A stretch of DNA of 11,519 bases, taken from Acidobacteriaceae bacterium (GTDB lineage: Bacteria; Acidobacteriota; Terriglobia; Terriglobales; Acidobacteriaceae). Location of the stretch: the NCBI GenBank assembly GCA_009781125.1, contig WQYS01000049.1, positions 1 to 11,519 of the forward strand, given 5' to 3'. The number at the start of each line of letters is the position of its first letter. Positions within the stretch are counted from its first letter, which is position 1. Made by a program: the position numbers and the translations under genes. The notes beneath the pieces are model-generated. The model was given only the letters and a program-made list of their open reading frames with translations. It was not told the origin of the DNA and ran no database searches. Positions 7,433-11,519 of this stretch are shown here, piece after piece.

Positions 7433-7508
7433 TGGTGGACGCGGTAGGAATCGAACCTACAACCTGTCGGTTAAGAGCCGAATGCTCTGCCAGTTGAGCT
7501 ACGCGTCC
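7433..7508 (-). tRNA. tRNA-Lys (anticodon CTT), CCA encoded
   Basis: The reverse complement folds into a complete cloverleaf. Acceptor GGACGCG pairs with CGCGTCC, followed by discriminator A and an encoded CCA (7433-7435). The D stem is GCTC/GAGC, the anticodon loop CTCTTAA, and the T arm GTAGG-TTCGATT-CCTAC. Anticodon CTT (7473-7475) reads the Lys codon AAG. The outermost anticodon-stem pair (27-43) is a T.C mismatch; the rest is paired. The mature body is 73 bases before CCA. It is convergent with the GH2 gene, ending 32 bp from that gene's stop. The mqnD terminator lies between it and mqnD, so it probably has its own promoter; none is obvious. Confidence 0.97.
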
Positions 7509-7570
7509 TAATCCAGATTTCCCTCGGGAGAGGTACTGTTAGGCTAACTTTCTAAAGGTATCACAAAGAG

Positions 7571-7601
7571 CGGAAGACACAAAGGTTCTTTGCGTCTTCC
7601 G
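7571..7601 (-). terminator. Intrinsic-type terminator after mqnD
   Basis: CGGAAGAC (7571-7578) pairs with GTCTTCCG (7594-7601), continued by CAAAG/CTTTG around a three-base loop. The one position that mismatches on the plus strand (A.C) becomes a G.U pair in the minus-strand RNA, giving an unbroken 14-pair stem only in the mqnD direction. It begins nine bases after the mqnD stop. The tail, CTCTTTGTG, is only modestly U-rich. Confidence 0.65.
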
Positions 7602-7609
7602 CCCGTTCT

Positions 7610-8461
7610 TTAACCGACGAACTCGATCTCGGCGCGGTGCGGAATGACGCCCTTCTCGTAGCCCATCCCCAGCAGCTTGCGGATGGCCTCTTTGCCGTCT
7701 TCGCCGTAGTCGAGCGTGCGCTCGTTGACGTACATGCCTACGAACTGATTGGCCATGGCCGGATCCAGATCGCGCGCAAACTGCATGGCGTATTCCAGCG
7801 CCTCGTCGCGGTGGTCGAGCGCGTGTTGAATGCTGTCGCGCAGCGCGTTGGTCGTGGTCAGCATGACGTCCTTGCCCAGCGAGCGGCGAATGGCGTTGCC
7901 GCCCAGCGGCAGCGGCAGCGAGGTCAGGTCGCGCCACCACTGGCCCAGGTCGATCAGCTTGGTCAGGCCGTCGTTGCCGTAGGTGAGCTGGCCTTCGTGA
8001 ATGATGAGTCCGGCATCGTACTCGCCGGCGACGATTGCCGGAATGATCTTGTCGAAGGGCACGACCGCCGTCTCGATCTCCGGAGCGTAGATCTTCAGCG
8101 CAAGGTAGGCCGTCGTCAGCGTGCCGGGGACGGCGATCCGCTTCTTGCGGACCTCCGTGAGCGTCATCTTGTGATTGGCAACGATCATCGGTCCGTAGCC
8201 CTCGCCGACGCTGCCGCCGCAGCTCATCAGCGCGTATTTCTCCTGCATATAGGGATAGGCGTGGAACGAGATGGCCGTAACGTCGTAGAAGGCCTCGTTG
8301 ATGGCCTTCTGATTGAGGGTCTCTATATCCGTAAGGGTGTGGTTGAATCTATAGCCCGGCACGCGAACCTTGTTGGTCGCAAGCCCATAGAACATAAATG
8401 CGTCATCAGAGTCCGGGCTGTGGGCGATGCTGATATCACGAACGGCTTTGGCAGTAATCAT
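7610..8461 (-). CDS. mqnD: 1,4-dihydroxy-6-naphthoate synthase (menaquinone, futalosine pathway)
   Basis: MqnD converts cyclic dehypoxanthinyl futalosine to 1,4-dihydroxy-6-naphthoate in the cytoplasm, the step after MqnC in the futalosine route to menaquinone. The 283 residues show the family pattern in order: HSPDSDDAFMFYGL (14-27), the D-x-x-TLN segment (45-50), SFHAYPYM (65-72), GSVGEGYGPMIV (83-94), GEYDAGLIIHEGQLTY (146-161), and DLGQWW with LPLPLGG (171-188). His155 in IIHEGQ matches the conserved His proposed as the catalytic base. The fold is of the periplasmic-binding-protein type, and the length is normal for the family. ATG 8461 is supported by AGGAAGA (complement of 8470-8476) eight bases upstream. 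The gene stands alone on its strand and ends in a terminator. MqnA is the nearest alternative, but the HEGQ...DLGQWW block favours MqnD. Confidence 0.9.
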   Translation of the reverse strand: MITAKAVRDISIAHSPDSDDAFMFYGLATNKVRVPGYRFNHTLTDIETLNQKAINEAFYDVTAISFHAYPYMQEKYALMSCGGSVGEGYGPMIVANHKMTLTEVRKKRIAVPGTLTTAYLALKIYAPEIETAVVPFDKIIPAIVAGEYDAGLIIHEGQLTYGNDGLTKLIDLGQWWRDLTSLPLPLGGNAIRRSLGKDVMLTTTNALRDSIQHALDHRDEALEYAMQFARDLDPAMANQFVGMYVNERTLDYGEDGKEAIRKLLGMGYEKGVIPHRAEIEFVG

Positions 8462-8735
8462 AGATCAAATCTTCCTTGTAAATTAGGGTGGCTGGAGCAC
8501 TGACAGCGCGAGCTAATAACTTTGATACAGTGCCGTCCTGCAGCACGATCCACGAAATTGCGCACCTGAACAGAATATCAAGACACGCTCCATCCTACAC
8601 GCCTCAGTTTCCGAAGATACGGGCGGGCGTGTGGAATTCCTCTCAGCACGGGAGGTGCCGATCCAGGTACGTCCGCAAAAAATCTTTCACCGCCAGCTTG
8701 ACTTAAAAATGCGGCCTGACTGTAATTAATGAGCC
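8462..8735. other. Divergent intergenic region between mqnD and the DivIC/FtsB gene
   Basis: No coding frame is convincing in this 274-bp gap. It holds the mqnD ribosome binding site at the left and a good rightward promoter at the right (8698-8726). CTACACGCC (8595-8603) can pair with GGCGTGTGG (8626-8634), with one G.U, around a 22-base loop; no function is assigned. No convincing leftward promoter for mqnD was found. Confidence 0.5.
8698..8726 (+). promoter_or_regulatory. Sigma-70-type promoter of the DivIC/FtsB gene
   Basis: TTGACT (8698-8703) and TGTAAT (8721-8726) each match the consensus at five of six bases, with ideal 17-bp spacing. Transcription would start about 8732-8735, next to the ATG at 8736, so the transcript should have almost no leader. 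Confidence 0.65.
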
Positions 8736-9086
8736 ATGTCAGCTTTATTTTCAACACGGGCAATCTCAGGCATCTACGAGCGGACGTTTGCACAGCGCCG
8801 CCGCACGGCCACAGTGGTGGTCGCTTGCCTGGTTCTTGGGCTTGTGTACTACGTGGTCTGTGGCCAGACCGCCTACTACGACAAGCATAAGGAACAGCGC
8901 CAATACGCCGCGCAGATCCAAAGCCTGCAACAGGAGAACGAGCAGCGGCAGGGCCATGTGGACCGGTTGCAGAACGATCCTCGCACCATCGAGCACGAGG
9001 CACGCGTGATTCTTCACCGTGCGCGTCCGGGCGAAGTAATCTCCACCCTGCCCCCGACTCCCGCAAAAGACAATTCAAAACACTGA
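8736..9086 (+). CDS. Septum formation initiator (DivIC/FtsB family) cell-division protein
   Basis: A small bitopic protein of the divisome; FtsB/DivIC relatives bridge FtsL and FtsQ/DivIB and help activate septal peptidoglycan synthesis. The 116 residues have a basic cytoplasmic N-terminus (RRR at 21-23) and one membrane helix (~24-43). A coiled coil follows (~48-80; KEQRQYAAQIQSLQQENEQ), then the family's terminal motif, NDPRTIEHEARVILHRARPGE (80-100), with conserved DP, E86, A89-R90 and PGE. The length is normal. An in-frame TGA at 8730-8732 sits two codons before ATG 8736, no other ATG occurs, and there is no Shine-Dalgarno, so this start is close to forced. ftsB and divIC orthologues cannot be told apart from sequence this short, so no symbol is given. 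Confidence 0.85.
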   Translation: MSALFSTRAISGIYERTFAQRRRTATVVVACLVLGLVYYVVCGQTAYYDKHKEQRQYAAQIQSLQQENEQRQGHVDRLQNDPRTIEHEARVILHRARPGEVISTLPPTPAKDNSKH

Positions 9087-9110
9087 ACGCGCTGTTCGAG
9101 TCTTCCACAT

Positions 9111-9152
9111 TCCTGCTGGCGTACACTTTTGATAGCCCTTTTGACAGCAGGA
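9111..9152 (+). promoter_or_regulatory. Hairpin enclosing the ribosome binding site of the flavin reductase gene
   Basis: TCCTGCTG (9111-9118) is the exact complement of CAGCAGGA (9145-9152), with a 26-base loop. The right arm contains most of the AGGAG ribosome binding site (9149-9153), 12 bases before the ATG at 9166. In an mRNA starting before 9111 the stem would hide this site. No T-run follows, so it is not a terminator. As DNA, the same inverted repeat could be an operator. Confidence 0.45.
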
Positions 9153-9165
9153 GTGTCTTCGAAAA

Positions 9166-9804
9166 ATGAAATTTAATCTTGAGAGTGCGACCCCGCGCCA
9201 AACCTATAACTTGCTGATCGGCCTGGTGGCGCCGCGCCCTATCGCTCTGATCACCAGCATGGACGAGCATGGACAGCTCAACGGCGCTCCTTTCAGCGCC
9301 TATAACTATCTCTGCACCGATCCGCCGATCGTCGGCATCGGCATAGGGAATCGTCCCAGCAACGAATTCATCCCCAAGGACACGGCGCGCAACATCCGCC
9401 ACACGCACGAGTTCGTCATCAACGTGGTCACCGAGGATATCGCGGAGAAGATGAACGTCTGCGCCACCGACTTCCCCGCCGAGATCAACGAGCTGCAGAT
9501 GGCCGGCTTCGACACGACGCCGTCCAGCATGGTCAAGGTGCCGCGCATCGCGCAGGCTCACGCGGCGCTGGAGTGCCGCGAGTTCAGCACCATCGAGATC
9601 GGGCGTTCGCGCATCATTCTGGGCCGCGTGGTCTCGATCTACGTGGACGACGAGTATGTCGATCCGGCTGGCCCCTACATCCGCGCCGAAGAGATGCACG
9701 CCATCGGGCGCATGAACGGCCTGGGCAACTACGTCAAAACCCGCGACAGCTTCATCCGCATGCCGCGCGTCTCGTATACCGAGTGGAAAGAGGGAAAGAA
9801 CTGA
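9166..9804 (+). CDS. Flavin reductase family protein (FMN-binding split barrel)
   Basis: A cytoplasmic protein of the flavin-reductase-like / DIM6-NTAB family. These bind FMN and usually reduce flavin with NAD(P)H, either for a partner monooxygenase or for an unknown use. The 212 residues show the split-barrel core near the N-terminus: LVAPRPIALITSMDEHG (20-36), then LNGAPFSAYNYL with PP (38-54). GNRPSNEFIPKDTARNI (61-77) carries the KDT-x-x-N segment typical of these proteins. It lies 79 bp after the DivIC/FtsB gene on the same strand, but no partner oxygenase is nearby, so the physiological substrate is unknown. The ATG is preceded by AGGAG at a rather long 12-base spacing, inside a hairpin. 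Confidence 0.85.
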   Translation: MKFNLESATPRQTYNLLIGLVAPRPIALITSMDEHGQLNGAPFSAYNYLCTDPPIVGIGIGNRPSNEFIPKDTARNIRHTHEFVINVVTEDIAEKMNVCATDFPAEINELQMAGFDTTPSSMVKVPRIAQAHAALECREFSTIEIGRSRIILGRVVSIYVDDEYVDPAGPYIRAEEMHAIGRMNGLGNYVKTRDSFIRMPRVSYTEWKEGKN

Positions 9805-9847
9805 ATCGGGACGCCTGACCCTATAGCATGTCCCATTTAGTCGTATC

Positions 9848-9965
9848 CTCTCGAATTGTCGTTCTGCGTGAAACGAGGAACCTGCTTTTTTCTACGTGCC
9901 GTAGAAGTTTCGGGCAATCCAGGGGAACAGCAGGTCCCTCACTCCGTTCGGATGACAATTCAAAA
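9848..9965 (+). repeat. Palindromic intergenic repeat, copy 1 (~118 bp)
   Basis: The element is bounded by GAATTGTC (9853-9860) and GACAATTC (9954-9961), perfect 8-bp inverted ends, inside CTCTC on the left and AAAA on the right. Its outer arms (9853-9885 and 9930-9961) are imperfect complements: left GTGAAACGAGGAACCTGC, right GCAGGTCCCTCACTCCGTTC. The core holds a second stem, TTCTACG-TGC-CGTAGAA (9890-9906). The left arm matches copy 2, read in reverse, at 30 of 33 bases, while the cores have diverged. It lacks coding capacity and begins 43 bp after the flavin reductase stop. It is a REP- or MITE-like element. Confidence 0.8.
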
Positions 9966-10014
9966 AGAGCATAGCTAAAGGGAATGTGCACTCATTCATC
10001 AAGGTTACGAATAT

Positions 10015-10073
10015 CCGGGTGCTCCGTATCTGGCGGTCTTGCCGCCAGATACGGAGCACCGGCATTCTTTTTT
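10015..10073 (+). terminator. Strong rho-independent terminator upstream of DUF3617
   Basis: GGTGCTCCGTATCTGGCGG (10018-10036) is perfectly complementary to 10042-10060, a 19-pair stem with loop TCTTG. CC/GG can extend it past a bulged G. GGCATTC and then six T (10068-10073) follow on the plus strand, the classic layout for rightward termination. It lies 214 bp after the flavin reductase stop but only 40 bp before the DUF3617 ATG, so it may end the upstream transcript or act as an attenuator. Confidence 0.8.
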
Positions 10074-10113
10074 ATAGACAAAGATGTCTGTACACGATTA
10101 GGATGATTCACCT

Positions 10114-10638
10114 ATGAAAAAACTGGTTTTTGCCACCGCAGCATTCGCGTTCTGTGGCTTTGTTCTCGCTCAAACCGCCTCAGCGCCTCCCGTAAAGATG
10201 GGCCTTTGGGAGACGACCAGCGTTACAAAGATACAACTGAACCTTCCACCCGAAGTACTCCAGCAGCTACAGGGGAAAAACCTGCCCGGCATGGGGCCGA
10301 CAACCGTCAAGACCCAGACGTGTATGACGGCTGAATCGTGGCGCGACAGCCTCACCAAGGCACAGCAACAGCAGAAGAACCAGGACTGCCAGGTGACGAA
10401 CCTCAAGCAGGACTCGTCGAGCATGTCGGCAGACATCGTATGCACGGGGAAGGCCTCCGCTAAGGGCCACATGCAGTTTACCTTCCAGAGCCCGGAGAAG
10501 TGGCAGGGAACCATGCATATGGAGATGTCGGACGGGAAGAATCCCCAGCCGACCATCATGGACACAACCATGGAAAGCGTCTTCAAGGGCGCCGACTGCC
10601 AGGGCATCGCGCCGGGGCAGGGGAAGCTCGTTCGTTAG
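10114..10638 (+). CDS. Secreted DUF3617-family protein
   Basis: A small exported protein of unknown function. The 174 residues begin with a signal peptide (MKKLVFATAAFAFCGFVLA, cut near residue 20); the Cys at 14 lacks a lipobox context. The mature protein opens with the family hallmark KMGLWE (28-33). Its four Cys (70 in QTCMT, 92, 110 in DIVCTGK, 162 in GADCQG) are spaced as in DUF3617 proteins, probably forming two disulfides in the periplasm. Met and Gln are frequent in the middle. TTAGGA (10098-10103) gives a ribosome binding site 10 bases before the ATG. The gene lies between two inverted copies of the palindromic repeat and just after a strong terminator, so its own promoter is unclear. 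It converges on gltX. Confidence 0.8.
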   Translation: MKKLVFATAAFAFCGFVLAQTASAPPVKMGLWETTSVTKIQLNLPPEVLQQLQGKNLPGMGPTTVKTQTCMTAESWRDSLTKAQQQQKNQDCQVTNLKQDSSSMSADIVCTGKASAKGHMQFTFQSPEKWQGTMHMEMSDGKNPQPTIMDTTMESVFKGADCQGIAPGQGKLVR

Positions 10639-10662
10639 AGCATTATCCCAATGGCTGTGCCC

Positions 10663-10779
10663 TTTTGAATTGTCGTCCCGAACGGAGTGAGGGATCTACT
10701 TTTTTCCCGACTGCCACAAGTGTCCACGGCGCGGAGAAAAAGCAGGTTCCTCGTTTCACTCGGAATGACAATTCGAGAG
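10663..10779 (-). repeat. Palindromic intergenic repeat, copy 2 (inverted relative to copy 1)
   Basis: Bounded by GAATTGTC (10667-10674) and GACAATTC (10767-10774), with flanks TTTT and GAGAG that match the AAAA and CTCTC of copy 1 in reverse. Read on the minus strand, the CTCTC end, the GTGAAACGAGGAACCTGC arm and the CCCTCACTCCGTTCGG arm line up with copy 1. The ~45-bp core differs. It fills nearly all the space between the convergent DUF3617 and gltX genes, ending two bases before the gltX stop codon, and may act as a two-way transcript end. Confidence 0.8.
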
Positions 10780-10781
10780 TG

Positions 10782-11519
10782 TTACTTCTTTGCCGTACCC
10801 AGCTTCTTCTGCGCGTCGAGAAAGCGACGGACTCTGTCGAGCGTTCGAGCTTTGCCAAAGAGGATCATGCTGTCGAGCAGCGGCGGAGACATCGTGCTAC
10901 CCGTGACGATCGCGCGCAGCAGCATGAAGTTCTCCTTGACCGACCAGGACTTCTCCTCGCCCAGCTTTCGCAGCGCGGCGTCGAGCGCGTCGTGGCTCCA
11001 GTCGGCGGCTTCAATCACGGCTAGCTGATCCTGCGCATAGGCCAGCGTCTCTTCGAGCGTGCGCTTCCTGGGAAGAAAGACCTCCGGCGACGGCGTCACG
11101 TCGTCGCTGAAGAAAAAGCCTGTGAGGTCTCCGAACTGGCCCAGGGTCTCGATCCTCGGCTGCATCAGCGCAGAGATGCCGCGCAGATACTCGTCGCCGA
11201 AGACCCGCTCGCGCACGGCGGCGAAGAAGGCCTCGGGCGTCATCGCGCGCAGATACTCGCCGTTGAGCCACTTCAGCTTGGCCAGGTCGAAGACCGGTCC
11301 GCCCACGCGGATGTCCGTGAAGACGAAGTGCTCGACCATCTCGTCGAGGGTGAATTTCTCGGTGCCGTTGTTGATGTCGGCGGGCATGCCGCCACCCATC
11401 AGGCCGAGGAAGTTGATCATCGCCTCGGGCAGATATCCCGCCTGCTGGTAGTAGATGAGCGAGACCGGATTCTTGCGCTTGGAGATCTTCGACTTGTCGA
11501 TGTTGCGCAGCAGCGGCAT
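10782..11519 (-). CDS. gltX: Glutamyl-tRNA synthetase, C-terminal half (runs off the window edge)
   Basis: Class I aminoacyl-tRNA synthetase that charges tRNA-Glu in the cytoplasm. The 245 residues seen begin just before the KMSKS-type signature SKISKR (10-15), preceded by PLLRN as in GltX. The helical anticodon-binding part follows: YYQQAGYLPEAMINFLGLMG (23-42), FDLAKLKWLNGEYLR (77-91), and TGSTMSPPLLDSMILFGKA near the C-terminus. It ends GTAKK at TAA 10784-10782. The methionine at the window edge is internal. The N-terminal Rossmann half with the HIGH motif, about half of a normal GltX, lies beyond 11519. GlnS is less likely given the C-terminal helical pattern. Discriminating and non-discriminating (also Gln-tRNA charging) types cannot be told apart here. 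Confidence 0.93.
   Translation of the reverse strand: MPLLRNIDKSKISKRKNPVSLIYYQQAGYLPEAMINFLGLMGGGMPADINNGTEKFTLDEMVEHFVFTDIRVGGPVFDLAKLKWLNGEYLRAMTPEAFFAAVRERVFGDEYLRGISALMQPRIETLGQFGDLTGFFFSDDVTPSPEVFLPRKRTLEETLAYAQDQLAVIEAADWSHDALDAALRKLGEEKSWSVKENFMLLRAIVTGSTMSPPLLDSMILFGKARTLDRVRRFLDAQKKLGTAKK

Larger units (their letters stand above)
9805..10113. other. Intergenic region between the flavin reductase and DUF3617 genes
   Basis: This 309-bp gap has no convincing coding frame. It contains repeat copy 1 (9848-9965), ~50 bp of unremarkable sequence, the strong terminator at 10015-10073 and the short DUF3617 leader. AGACA/TGTCT (10076-10080 with 10085-10089) makes a small inverted repeat in the leader. 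No good promoter was found between the terminator and the DUF3617 start. Confidence 0.55.

Noticed and set aside
7637..8503. 288-residue open frame on the plus strand
   Set aside because: Antisense to mqnD, whose family motifs and ribosome binding site are clear; the product is low-complexity Val/Arg/Ala-rich.
8578..9699. 373-residue open frame on the minus strand
   Set aside because: Spans the promoter, the DivIC/FtsB gene and half of the flavin reductase gene in antisense; no motif supports it and the plus-strand genes are recognisable.
9848..10779. Composite transposon around the DUF3617 gene
   Set aside because: Neither repeat encodes a transposase and no target duplication is evident at the outer ends; kept only as a repeat-bracketed gene.
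11517..11519. ATG at the right edge as the start of a short synthetase-like protein
   Set aside because: The methionine lies just before the KMSKS-type motif, which is mid-protein in GltX; the gene simply runs off the window.

Overview
The window looks like chromosomal DNA of an acidobacterium, probably Acidobacteriaceae/Terriglobia. The inference rests on moderately high GC, a futalosine-pathway menaquinone gene (mqnD), a secreted DUF3617 protein, a large secreted GH2 glycosidase, a NapC/NirT cytochrome beside a multiheme cytochrome, and intergenic palindromic repeats of a type I associate with this group. No phage, plasmid, insertion-sequence transposase or CRISPR array is visible.

Layout. 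Positions 1-314 hold no complete gene. They contain a possible 11-codon gene end, a REP-like palindrome, an extended -10 box and an 18-bp perfect palindrome. Positions 315-3756 (minus strand) are a two-gene cytochrome unit. First comes a membrane-anchored NapC/NirT-type multiheme protein with six heme sites, one of them CX3CH. After 100 bp containing a small hairpin comes a protein with 11 CXXCH motifs fused to a five-helix b-type cytochrome. Divergent from it, 3906-7400 (plus) encodes a secreted 1164-residue GH2 enzyme with an apparent class I amidotransferase-like domain between its C-terminal Ig-like domains. Convergent to that is tRNA-Lys(CTT) (7433-7508, minus). Then come mqnD (minus) with its own terminator, a DivIC/FtsB division protein (plus) with a promoter so close to its ATG that the mRNA should be leaderless, and a flavin-reductase-family protein (plus) whose ribosome binding site lies in a hairpin. 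A DUF3617 secreted protein (plus) follows, bracketed by two inverted copies of a ~118-bp palindromic repeat. The window ends in the C-terminal half of gltX (minus).

How the genes may work together. The two cytochromes are the functional core. A quinol-oxidising NapC-type protein next to a multiheme-c/cytochrome-b fusion resembles, in architecture, the ImcH- and CbcL-type inner-membrane electron exits of Geobacter. A route from menaquinol to periplasmic or external acceptors is a reasonable hypothesis. mqnD makes a menaquinone precursor, which fits the likely quinone, but it is not in the same operon. The GH2 enzyme, the division protein, the flavin reductase and gltX appear to be independent housekeeping or catabolic genes.
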